This document shows, piece by piece, positions 21,101 through 29,162 of a stretch of 64,000 bases of DNA (the first letter of the stretch is position 1; each line of letters begins with the position of its first letter). The notes under the pieces are model-generated. The model had not been told where the DNA came from, did no database searches, and worked only from the letters and a program-made list of their open reading frames with translations. Source of the DNA: Phycisphaera sp. (lineage in GTDB: Bacteria; Planctomycetota; Phycisphaerae; Phycisphaerales; Zrk34). The stretch covers positions 62,001 through 126,000 of the forward strand of contig WGMA01000011.1 of NCBI GenBank assembly GCA_016125285.1, written 5' to 3'. A program made the translations under genes and the position numbers.

Positions 21101-22543
21101 CCTCGACGCCGCGAGATACTCGGCCAGCGTGTTGAGGTTGTTGACGGTCACGCGCATGTCGATGACGGGGCCGGGCTTTTTGTGATAGCGCAGGCCGTCG
21201 TCGGTCACCCAGGCGCCGCGCTCGTCCATCGCCTTGATCACCTCACGCACCTCGCGCTCCATGCCGCTGGTCATTCTGCCAGGCCCTTGCTTTTCAAGCA
21301 GTTCGTCTGCCCGGAGCTTCGATACCTTCTCGTACTCGCGCCGCAGCTTGTCGAGCTTGCTGGGGACCTTGAACCCGTAGTGCGTCGACATGTCCGAGTC
21401 GTCGTAGGTGAGCTGCGAGTCGTCGTGCGTGAAGTACAGCGGCTTGTTGGTCTTCATCTCGTAGAAGCGGGCGAGCCGACCGTCGGGCAGCTTCGACTTT
21501 TCGAGGTAATCGAGCGCGCGCGGGATCGGCTCGATGTACTTGCGATCGCCGGTGCGTCGGTACACGTGCATCAGCGCCGAGATGACGCCCTGCGACTCGC
21601 CGCCGGTGACGGACGCCGGCTCGAACCGGCGCGCCCAGATCGGGTGCATGTCGTAGTCGTACTGCTGCGCCCACGCGGGCTGCGGCTCGGGCATCTGCGC
21701 CAGCAGCAGGAATCCCGCGGCCTTCTCCGCGGCGGCGGCGTAGCGCTTGTCGCCGTACGTGTCCGCCGCGAGGTACAGCGCGTCGATCACGTCCGGCATC
21801 AGGTTGTCGTTGAGCGTGTAGCGGAGCCAGTACTCGTGATGCCCGGTGTATTCGCGCGACCACGTCTCGGGGTACGACGCGGGCTTGACGGGATAGTCCT
21901 TCGCGTCGCGCGGCTCGCCGTTCCACACCTGCGGAAACCCGCCGTTGGGGAACTGCCCCTTCGTGAGCAGGCCGTCGAGCGCGTACATCGCCATCTCGTG
22001 CACCGCGGCGTCCTTGAAGTCGAGCGCGCGGTCGAGTTGGATCACGAAGCGGAGCGACGACTGCGTCTTGTCGTCGTCGAGGCTCGACTGGTCCTTGCGT
22101 TTGTCGCCCTCGGGCTCGGTGCGATAGGCCCATTTTTTGCGGCGGTCGGCGTCGAACTCGACGTACGCCTGCCACCCGCCGGATCGCATCTGGCCCAGCC
22201 GCAGCGCCTCCGCGGCGTCGCGCGCCGCGTCGCGGAACAGCGTATCGCCCGTCGCCTCGTAGAGCCGCACGAACGCCTCACCGACCGACGGCGTGCCCGG
22301 CGGCTGCGTCCAGACCGTCTGCGTGTCGACCACGCCCTCGCCCTCGCGCAGCTTGAGGTCTGCGCTGTAACGCCACAGGTAACCGCCGCGCGTGGCGACC
22401 TTGTCGTGCAGGAACGACGTCGCCTTCTTCGCCGCGGCGAGCGCGTCGGCGCGCAGGTCAGCGTGGCACGGCGTGATCGCGCAGGTAACGAAGACGATTG
22501 CGGTCGAAATGATAAATGTGTGTGCCCGTGCCATCCGAAACAT
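21098..22543 (-). CDS. secreted pectate lyase, PL10-like
   Basis: The 481-residue protein has a signal peptide (ARAHTFIISTAIVFVTCAITPCHA). It is followed by GGYLWRYS, a VWTQPPGTPSVGEAFVRLYEATGD block and LGQMRSGGWQAYVEFD, which resemble the conserved parts of the PL10 (PelA) family. The middle is all-helical. The C-terminus keeps a RFYEMKTNKPLYFTHDDS block. The start at 22543 is chosen because further upstream codons are made by a CCCTCTCCC repeat; 22534 is an alternative. The role is degradation of plant or algal polyuronates outside the cytoplasm. Some DUF families in planctomycetes look alike, so the substrate is not certain. Confidence 0.72.
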   Translation of the reverse strand: MFRMARAHTFIISTAIVFVTCAITPCHADLRADALAAAKKATSFLHDKVATRGGYLWRYSADLKLREGEGVVDTQTVWTQPPGTPSVGEAFVRLYEATGDTLFRDAARDAAEALRLGQMRSGGWQAYVEFDADRRKKWAYRTEPEGDKRKDQSSLDDDKTQSSLRFVIQLDRALDFKDAAVHEMAMYALDGLLTKGQFPNGGFPQVWNGEPRDAKDYPVKPASYPETWSREYTGHHEYWLRYTLNDNLMPDVIDALYLAADTYGDKRYAAAAEKAAGFLLLAQMPEPQPAWAQQYDYDMHPIWARRFEPASVTGGESQGVISALMHVYRRTGDRKYIEPIPRALDYLEKSKLPDGRLARFYEMKTNKPLYFTHDDSQLTYDDSDMSTHYGFKVPSKLDKLRREYEKVSKLRADELLEKQGPGRMTSGMEREVREVIKAMDERGAWVTDDGLRYHKKPGPVIDMRVTVNNLNTLAEYLAASR

Positions 22544-22554
22544 GATAAACGAAA

Positions 22555-22716
22555 CCCCCTCTCCCTTGAGGGAGAGGGCCGGGGTGAGGGTGAATCTAGA
22601 GGTCACGGCGTCTGCTTCGCACGAGTCGTACGCAGCGAGTCATTCGAAAGGTGCGCGGTGTCCGAAGAATCGACCCCCTCACCCAACCTCTCCCCCACCC
22701 GGGGGAGAGGAGTTCC
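22555..22716. repeat. paired CCCTCTCCC/GGGTGAGGG repeat, family G
   Basis: A unit at 22555-22590 (CCCTCTCCC, GGGAGAGGG, GGGTGAGGG) and a similar unit in opposite orientation at 22674-22716 flank 83 bases. A third, single copy lies at 47463-47501. Similar words are widespread in unrelated bacterial genomes. It separates the lyase start from the cysH stop. Confidence 0.65.
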
Positions 22717-22724
22717 ATCGGATC

Positions 22725-23534
22725 CTACAGCTGCGAGCCGTCGAGCGACTTGATCTGGTTGCCATCGAGGTGGATGCCGCACTCGGTCTTGCCAAGCCCC
22801 GCCCAGCGTCCGCTGCGCGGATCCTCGCCCTCTTTGACCGGCCGCGTGCACACCGGCGTGTTGCAGCCGATGGACGGATAGCCCTGGTCGTACAGCGGGT
22901 TGTACGGCACCTTCTGGTCGTGGATGTACCGCCACATCTGCTTGTCGTCCCACAGCGCCACGGGGTTGAACTTCACCATCCCGTTGACCGCGTCCCACAG
23001 CACGACGGGCATGTTCGCACGCGAGGGGTTGTGCCCGCGGCGCATGCCGGTGATCCACGCCGCCTTGCCACGCAGGTGCTTGCGCTGCGGCTCGACCTTG
23101 CGCATGTAGCAGCACTTGTCGACGCCCTCGGCGCCCTGCTCGTAGAGGTGTCCGCCGAACTTCTTCTGCTGGTGATCCCACGACAGGTCCGCGGCGACGC
23201 GCACGGCGCGGAAGCCGTACTTCTCCTGCAGGCGGAGTCGCGTCTGGTGCGTCTCGGCGAACAGCACGCCGGTGTCGAGGTAGAACACCTCGGTATCGTT
23301 GAGCAGGTCCAGTTGCTTGAGCATGTCGACCATGACGACCGACTGCATGCCGAAGGAGCACGCGAGCGAAACGCCCGGGCGGTAGTGCTCCACGGCGTAT
23401 CGCAGGATATCCTGCGGCGGCTTGTTCTCGAGGTCCGCGGCGACGGCGGCGAGCTCGTCGATCTTCTGCTGAAGCTCGGCGGCGTCGGCGTCCGACTCGG
23501 CGGGTTGTGCTTGCTGTTGTTCCACGGTCGACAT
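22725..23534 (-). CDS. cysH: assimilatory APS reductase (CysH family, iron-sulfur type)
   Basis: This enzyme reduces adenylyl sulfate to sulfite with thioredoxin. The 269 residues show the adenylyl-binding ACSFGMQSVVMVDML, the YLDTGVLFAET block, KCCYMRKVEP (Cys141-Cys142) and the C-terminal catalytic ECGIH (Cys252). The double Cys and the second Cys pair are ligands of the [4Fe-4S] cluster that marks APS- rather than PAPS-type enzymes. The second pair is unusual: Cys224 and Cys229 are in GCNTPVCTR (CX4C), where CX2C (GCxPCTR) is usual. AGGAG precedes the ATG at 23534. It has its own promoter and a cysteine-rich leader ORF 63 bases upstream, apart from the rest of the sulfur island. Confidence 0.92.
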   Translation of the reverse strand: MSTVEQQQAQPAESDADAAELQQKIDELAAVAADLENKPPQDILRYAVEHYRPGVSLACSFGMQSVVMVDMLKQLDLLNDTEVFYLDTGVLFAETHQTRLRLQEKYGFRAVRVAADLSWDHQQKKFGGHLYEQGAEGVDKCCYMRKVEPQRKHLRGKAAWITGMRRGHNPSRANMPVVLWDAVNGMVKFNPVALWDDKQMWRYIHDQKVPYNPLYDQGYPSIGCNTPVCTRPVKEGEDPRSGRWAGLGKTECGIHLDGNQIKSLDGSQL

Positions 23535-23597
23535 GGCTGACCGTCTCCTGTGCTGGCTGGTTCGGGTTGGGGTGAGCTACGACGCGCCGCACACGCG

Positions 23598-23681
23598 TCA
23601 ACAACACGTGCCACAACAACAGCAACAGGCGCACAGGTGCCGGTTGGTCGTGGTCGTCATGCGGTGAGCGGTCGTCTTCAT
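23598..23681 (-). CDS. 27-residue polycysteine leader peptide before cysH
   Basis: The frame opens at ATG 23681 after GGGAACGAGC and closes with TGA 63 bases before the cysH start. Residues 16-27 are LCACCCCCGTCC, giving eight cysteines, five of them consecutive (TGC/TGT codons). A second in-frame Met is residue 8, preceded and followed by Thr codons. A candidate promoter lies about 36 bases upstream. Position, size, and a run of the codons for the end product of the pathway are those of an attenuation or ribosome-stalling leader. Polycysteine leaders are known before cysteine genes in actinobacteria; that this one is functional is inference. Confidence 0.65.
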   Translation of the reverse strand: MKTTAHRMTTTTNRHLCACCCCCGTCC

Positions 23682-23723
23682 GCTCGTTCCCGAAGGCCTT
23701 GACGGTCGGTCGGTTACGGGATC

Positions 23724-23752
23724 ATCGTATCGGTCCGCCCGGCGCGGATCAA
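23724..23752 (-). promoter_or_regulatory. candidate promoter of the leader-cysH unit
   Basis: On the minus strand TTGATC (23747-23752) and TACGAT (23724-23729) are spaced by exactly 17 bases. The predicted start is about 35 bases before the leader ATG. Confidence 0.5.
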
Positions 23753-23789
23753 CGATTAAGATGCTCGTCGGCCTGCTGCCGTTCCAGGT

Positions 23790-23864
23790 GATGCTCGGTG
23801 CTGGATACTCGATGCTGGATACGCCCGCCACCTATCCAGCATCCCGCATCCGCCATCCAGCATC
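23790..23864. repeat. inverted repeat of GATGCTGGAT words, family F
   Basis: The word GCTGGAT occurs twice in the left arm (23790-23823) and its complement ATCCAGC twice in the right arm (23832-23864). It lies between the sulfur-carrier gene and the cysH promoter. Confidence 0.55.
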
Positions 23865-23878
23865 GCGGCGCAGCCGCC

Positions 23879-24154
23879 TCACCCGCCCGCGATCGCCGGG
23901 ATGATCGACAGCTCGTCGCCGTCCTTCACCGCCGTCGCCGGGCCGTCCTGGAAGCGGATGTCCTCGTCGTTGAGGAACACGTTGACGAACTTGCGGAGGT
24001 TGCCGCTGTCGTCACAAAGCCGCTCCTTCAAGGCCGGGTACTGCGACTGGAGGCTGACGATCGCCTCCTGCACCGTGCCGCCCTCGGCGGAGACGGTCTC
24101 GTTGTCGTCGGTGAACTTGCGAAGCGGGGTCGGGATGCGAACGGTCACTGCCAT
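23879..24154 (-). CDS. CysO/MoaD/ThiS-like sulfur carrier protein
   Basis: This is a ubiquitin-fold protein of 91 residues ending in IIPAIAGG, the free C-terminal Gly-Gly needed for adenylation and thiocarboxylation. It starts MAVTVRIPTPLRKF and has FVNVFLNDEDIRF in the middle, closely matching the carrier domain of the fused protein at 27146-28588. In mycobacteria CysO-thiocarboxylate donates sulfur to CysM. Here a CysM-like synthase, a JAMM peptidase and an E1 are all in the same island, so the same pathway is likely. It is probably cotranscribed with the threonine-synthase-like gene under the SAM-I riboswitch. Confidence 0.87.
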   Translation of the reverse strand: MAVTVRIPTPLRKFTDDNETVSAEGGTVQEAIVSLQSQYPALKERLCDDSGNLRKFVNVFLNDEDIRFQDGPATAVKDGDELSIIPAIAGG

Positions 24155-24211
24155 CAGTCAGGTCCTATCTGTTGAGTCGTAGTGTTGTGGTTGCGTGCCT
24201 CGGCGGCGTGC

Positions 24212-25483
<1,272 letters not shown>

Positions 25484-25547
25484 CGTTACTTCCTCTCGCC
25501 CGCGTGCGCCGTTCGCGTGTGCGCCTTACCGAGGCACGCACCAACGC

Positions 25548-25602
25548 AAAAAGCCTCGTCGCATCTGTCCCCATTCGTTCGGGGGCAGACTCGGCGAGGC
25601 TC
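25548..25602 (-). terminator. intrinsic terminator of the SAM-I expression platform
   Basis: On the minus strand GCCTCG pairs with CGAGGC, with a further inner CTGCCCC/GGGGACAG helix, followed by TTTTT (25548-25552). It lies after the aptamer and before thrC. The word TATCAAGAGC at its foot repeats the aptamer 5' end, so the two may compete. Confidence 0.78.
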
Positions 25603-25621
25603 TTGATAGCTGGAGCACTTC

Positions 25622-25741
25622 CGCCCTTATCTACCCCCGGCCCGGCTCACACGCCGGATCAGGGCTGGAATTGGCACCTCTCCCATATGGGCGGTTGCCG
25701 CGGCTTCAAAGGGCCAGTCCCTCCACCGCTCTTGATAAGAC
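25622..25741 (-). promoter_or_regulatory. SAM-I (S-box) riboswitch aptamer
   Basis: Read on the minus strand, all core blocks of SAM-I are present in order: CTTATCAAGAG (P1 and start of P2), GGTGGAGGGACTGGCCC (kink-turn), TTTGAAGCC-GCGGCAACC, GGTGCCAATTCC, and GATAAG closing P1. SAM binding stabilises the aptamer and lets the downstream terminator form, so thrC and the sulfur-carrier gene should be off when SAM is high. Confidence 0.96.
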
Positions 25742-25771
25742 ACGCAGGTCTATTCGGTTGTCAGTCCGGCA

Positions 25772-25800
25772 AGTATACGCTCACGCGGACGTTCGGTCAA
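25772..25800 (-). promoter_or_regulatory. promoter of the SAM-I/thrC/sulfur-carrier unit
   Basis: On the minus strand TTGACC (25795-25800) and TATACT (25772-25777) have a 17-base spacer, directly after the peroxiredoxin stop codon. The predicted start is about 25 bases before the aptamer. Confidence 0.68.
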
Positions 25801-25807
25801 CGGTTTC

Positions 25808-26437
25808 TCACTTCGGCGCCTTCGTGTACCGCAGGTAAGGCTTGACCGTCTTGAAGCCCGGGAACAGCTTCGCGGCGTCCTCGTTGCTCACCGCCGGGGA
25901 GATGATCACGTCGTCGCCCGGCTTCCAGTTCACCGGCGTGGCGACCTTGCTGCTGTCGGTCAGCTGCAGCGAATCGACCACGCGGAGCAGCTCGTCGAAG
26001 TTCCGGCCGCAGCTGGCGGGGTACGTGAGGATCAGGCGGACCTTCTTCTTCGGGTCGATCACGAACACCGAGCGGACGGTCATCGAGTCGTTGGCCTCGG
26101 GGTGGATCATGCCGTACTGCTCGGGCACCTTGCGGTCGGCGCCGTCGATGATCGGGTACGCCACCGTGCAGCCCTGCGTCTCGTTGATGTCGTTGATCCA
26201 GCCCTTGTGGTCGTCGACGCTGTCGACGCTCACCGCGATCAGCTTCACGTTGCGCTTCGCGAACTCACCGGACAGGTTCGCCATCTTGCCCAGCTCCGTC
26301 GTGCAGACGGGCGTGTAGTCCTTGGGGTGGCTGAACAGGATGCACCACGAATCGCCGATCCAGTTGTGGAAGTTGATCTGGCCGTCGGTCGTGTTGGCGG
26401 TGAAGTCGGGAGCGGTGTCGCCGATGCGGATGGACAT
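25808..26437 (-). CDS. 1-Cys peroxiredoxin (Prx6 type)
   Basis: Thiol peroxidase of 209 residues. The peroxidatic Cys is in FSHPKDYTPVCTTELG (PxxxTxxC motif), and the long C-terminal domain with NWKPGDDVIISPAVS and AAKLFPGFKTVKPYLRYT is characteristic of the Prx6 class. No resolving Cys is placed as in 2-Cys forms. The ATG at 26437 has GAGG upstream. It lies between two sulfur-pathway units and may protect thiols or sulfide-handling enzymes from peroxide; cotranscription with the genes upstream is interrupted by an inverted repeat. Confidence 0.92.
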   Translation of the reverse strand: MSIRIGDTAPDFTANTTDGQINFHNWIGDSWCILFSHPKDYTPVCTTELGKMANLSGEFAKRNVKLIAVSVDSVDDHKGWINDINETQGCTVAYPIIDGADRKVPEQYGMIHPEANDSMTVRSVFVIDPKKKVRLILTYPASCGRNFDELLRVVDSLQLTDSSKVATPVNWKPGDDVIISPAVSNEDAAKLFPGFKTVKPYLRYTKAPK

Positions 26438-26510
26438 GGGGTTGCCTCGTTTGTGATGATTGACTGTCGTTTCGTATCCCAGGGCCCGCTAGTGGGCGTA
26501 AGGTATGTGC

Positions 26511-26630
26511 GAATGACGAATGACGAAATCCGAATGACGAATCAATGACCCAATGCTTCAATGCTCAATTTCGGACATTCGAGAATTGGAGCTTATTTCG
26601 TCATTCGATTTTCGTCCTTCGTCATTTTCC
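26511..26630. repeat. inverted repeat of AATGACGAA words, family D
   Basis: The left arm (26511-26550) repeats GAATGACGAA three times; the right arm (26592-26630) is its imperfect complement with TTCGTCATTC. It is A/T-richer than its surroundings. It fills the gap between the peroxiredoxin start and the next gene's stop. Confidence 0.6.
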
Positions 26631-26635
26631 AAAAC

Positions 26636-27121
26636 CTACCATCCCCGCGCTTCGGTGTACAGGCGGGCGTATTCGCAGATCTGCTGCTCGACGAAGCGGA
26701 GCAACTGATCGGGCTCGCCGTCGAACACGTCTTCTTCGCGCGTCCGCCTGCGGCGCTCGGAGTTGCGGATGATCATCTTCGACTCGACCTCCACGTCGGC
26801 GTACTCGTGGTACCGCCGCACGCGGAAGCTGAGCTGGTGGAAAAAGTGCTCGGAGCCACGGCCGGGCTCGTTCCAGTGCACGCGGAAGTTCCGGCCGTTC
26901 TCCGTGAACGCCTCGTACTTGAACTCGACGAACTCCTCGTTGAATTCCTTGAGGCACTGCTCGATGTGGACCTCGAGCTGCAGGGCCACGTCGTCGACCA
27001 GCTCGTCGCGCTGCTGCTCGCGCTGCGCGCTGGACAACTCGGCGCGGCGTTCGGCCTGCGCCTTGTCCGCCGCGTCCTGCTTCGCCTGGCGAAGCCGTTG
27101 AAGGAAGTTGTCCTCGCTCAT
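26636..27121 (-). CDS. uncharacterised 161-residue protein of the sulfur island
   Basis: I do not recognise the family. The first ~50 residues are highly charged and helical (NFLQRLRQAKQDAADKAQAE and beyond), probably a coiled coil. A beta-rich middle with FRVHWNEPGRGSEHFFHQL and a C-terminal helix rich in aromatic residues follow. No signal peptide or metal motif is seen. The start is 24 bases after the stop of the carrier-E1-rhodanese gene, so it is very likely cotranscribed with it. Confidence 0.72.
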   Translation of the reverse strand: MSEDNFLQRLRQAKQDAADKAQAERRAELSSAQREQQRDELVDDVALQLEVHIEQCLKEFNEEFVEFKYEAFTENGRNFRVHWNEPGRGSEHFFHQLSFRVRRYHEYADVEVESKMIIRNSERRRRTREEDVFDGEPDQLLRFVEQQICEYARLYTEARGW

Positions 27122-27145
27122 GTCGCCCCCGCGTGTTCAGCGACG

Positions 27146-28588
27146 TTAGTACTTCGGCACCGACGGGTCGACCTGCTCGGACCAGGCGTTCATCCCGCCC
27201 CACATGTTGCGGACCTTCTCGTAGCCCTGGTCACGCAGGAAGCTCACCGCCTTGGCCGAGCGGCCGCCCATCTTGCAGTGCACAATGATGTCGGCGTCCT
27301 TGTCGATCTCGCCGACGCGCTTGGGCAGCTGGTCCAGCGGGATCAGCGTGCCGCCGATGTTGCAGATCTCGTACTCGTGCTCCTGGCGGACGTCGAGGAC
27401 AAACACCGGCGCCTTCGCGTCGAGCAGGTCCTTGACCTCACGCGGCATCACGTCCCACGGCGTCTGCGGCTCGACCTTCGCCGCCTCGCTCTTGCCCTCC
27501 GGCTCGTCGGGGATGCCGCAGAACTGCTTGTAATCGATCAGTTCCTTGATCGTTGGGTTGTCACCGCAGATCGGGCACGCCGGGTCGCGACGGATCTTCA
27601 TCTCGCGGAACTTCATCGCCAGCGCGTCGAACAGCAGCAGTCGGCCGTTGAGCGTCGTGCCCGTGCCGAGCAGGATCTTGATGCCCTCGGTCGCCTGGAT
27701 CACGCCGATGATGCCCGGCAGGATGCCCAGCACGCCGCCCTCGGCGCAGCTCGGCACGAGGCCCGGGTCCGGCGGCTCGGGGTACAGGCAGCGGTAGCAA
27801 GGCCCGCCCTGATAGCCGAACACGCTGGCCTGACCATCGAAGCGGAAGATCGAGCCGTACACGTTGGGCTTGCCCAGCAGGATGCACACGTCGTTGACGA
27901 GGTACCGCGTGGGGAAGTTGTCCGTGCCGTCGATGACCATGTCGTACTTCTCGACGATGCCCATCGCGTTGGCGCTGGTCAGCGGCTCGTTGTAGATCTC
28001 GACCTCGACGTTCGGGTTGATCGAGTTGATCGTCCGCTTGGCCGACTCGGCCTTGGGGCGGCCGACGTCTTCGGTGCCGTGGATGATCTGACGCTGGAGG
28101 TTCGAGAAGTCGACCATGTCGAACTCGACGATGCCGAGTCGCCCGACGCCCGCAGCGGCGAGGTACATCGCCAGCGGCGAGCCGAGGCCGCCCGCGCCGA
28201 TCAGCAGGATGCTCGACGCCTTGAGCTTGCGCTGCCCCTCCATGCCGACCTCCGGCAGGATCAGGTGCCGCGCGTAGCGCTCGATCTCTTCCTTGCTCAG
28301 CGTCGGCAGGTCGGCGCCGCCCGCGACGGCGGGCACGATCGCCACCTCGTCGCCAGCCTTCACCGGCGTGTCGGCCTGCTGCTGATCGCGGATGTTGTCG
28401 TCGTTGACGAACACGTTCACGAAGCTGCGCAGCTTGCCGTCGTCGGCGAACAGGTGCGGCTTGAGCGCCGGGTGCTTCGCGGCGAGGTTCTTCATCACCT
28501 CACCCACGGTCGCCCCGTCGAGCTCGGCCGTATCCGCCCCGTCGGCGTAAGACCGCAGCGCGGTCGGAATCATCACTGTCACGGACAT
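27146..28588 (-). CDS. fused sulfur carrier / MoeB-type E1 / rhodanese
   Basis: Residues 1-91 are a MoaD/CysO-like ubiquitin fold ending in IVPAVAGG. Residues ~97-350 are a MoeB/ThiF E1-like enzyme with the nucleotide-binding GAGGLGSPLAMYLAAAG, DGTDNFPTRYL, the zinc Cys pairs PCYRC and CPIC, and PSCAEGG with the candidate adenylate-attacking Cys. Residues ~375-480 are a rhodanese with active-site loop VHCKMGGRSAKA. E1-rhodanese fusions are well known (MoeZ, MOCS3 type); fusion of the carrier itself at the N-terminus is not usual. GGAG before ATG 28588 favours this start over 28600. Its likely job is to activate the carrier and load it with sulfur for cysteine synthesis. The fused Gly-Gly is internal, so the domain cannot be thiocarboxylated unless cut after Gly91. 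Confidence 0.94.
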   Translation of the reverse strand: MSVTVMIPTALRSYADGADTAELDGATVGEVMKNLAAKHPALKPHLFADDGKLRSFVNVFVNDDNIRDQQQADTPVKAGDEVAIVPAVAGGADLPTLSKEEIERYARHLILPEVGMEGQRKLKASSILLIGAGGLGSPLAMYLAAAGVGRLGIVEFDMVDFSNLQRQIIHGTEDVGRPKAESAKRTINSINPNVEVEIYNEPLTSANAMGIVEKYDMVIDGTDNFPTRYLVNDVCILLGKPNVYGSIFRFDGQASVFGYQGGPCYRCLYPEPPDPGLVPSCAEGGVLGILPGIIGVIQATEGIKILLGTGTTLNGRLLLFDALAMKFREMKIRRDPACPICGDNPTIKELIDYKQFCGIPDEPEGKSEAAKVEPQTPWDVMPREVKDLLDAKAPVFVLDVRQEHEYEICNIGGTLIPLDQLPKRVGEIDKDADIIVHCKMGGRSAKAVSFLRDQGYEKVRNMWGGMNAWSEQVDPSVPKY

Positions 28589-28600
28589 GGTCGTCTCCAT

Positions 28601-28702
28601 TTTTGAATTTTGATTCTTGATTTCGGATCTGGTGACGAGCCATTCGGCGCGCCGTCCCTCTCCGCTAGATCAAAAATCAAAAATCCAAATTCAAAATTTC
28701 AA
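28601..28702. repeat. AT-rich inverted repeat, family E
   Basis: The arms at 28601-28624 and 28668-28702 are built of TTTTGAATTTTGATT words and their complements, contrasting with GC-rich surroundings. The right arm codes the last residues and stop of the JAMM protein. Confidence 0.65.
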
Positions 28703-29162
28703 TCCCAACAGGTTCAAAATCGCTTCTATCGTCGCTCAGGTTCCAGCACGTCATCTCGGCCGACTTTCCCTGCATCACCGACACGATCACGAACGCGCTG
28801 TTCGGCCAGGTCGCGTTCTCCAGATCGCTGCCGCCGGTCTCACCGGTCGCCGATGCGGACACGGTGTGCGGCTTGGACGGGATCGCGCGGCTGTCCGGAT
28901 GCGAATGATAATGTCCAATCACGCTCAGTCCACGCGCCCGCGCTTCCTTCTCGGCCCGCAGCGACGCGATCGGCGTGATCTCGAAGCGGTTGTGCGCCTC
29001 TTCCTCACCCTTCGAATTCGTCGCCGGCACCACCGCGTCGACCGTCCACAGGTCTTTGCCGAGCAGGAACCCGCAGCACTCGTGCGGGTAGATGCGTTCC
29101 GCATGGGCCCGCATCGCTTTATCATCTTCGACCGATATACGTAGCTTCAACAGTCTTACCAC
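28677..29162 (-). CDS. JAMM/MPN+ metallopeptidase (Mec-like)
   Basis: The 161-residue protein starts with GTG at 29162, overlapping the upstream gene by 7 bases; the start is supported by the first strand LLKLRISVED. It shows RIYPHECCGFLLG with the catalytic Glu28, and GHYHSHPDSRAIPS with metal His86 and His88 and Ser96. The third ligand, normally Asp three residues after the Ser, is replaced by His99, while Asp113 in GSDLENATWP stands where the usual TDLxxAWP block resumes after a ~14-residue insertion. In actinobacteria the JAMM protein Mec removes cysteine from CysO. The last residues EILNLDF come from an AT-rich repeat. The role here is probably to release cysteine from the carrier or to cut the fused carrier. 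Confidence 0.85.
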   Translation of the reverse strand: MVRLLKLRISVEDDKAMRAHAERIYPHECCGFLLGKDLWTVDAVVPATNSKGEEEAHNRFEITPIASLRAEKEARARGLSVIGHYHSHPDSRAIPSKPHTVSASATGETGGSDLENATWPNSAFVIVSVMQGKSAEMTCWNLSDDRSDFEPVGIEILNLDF

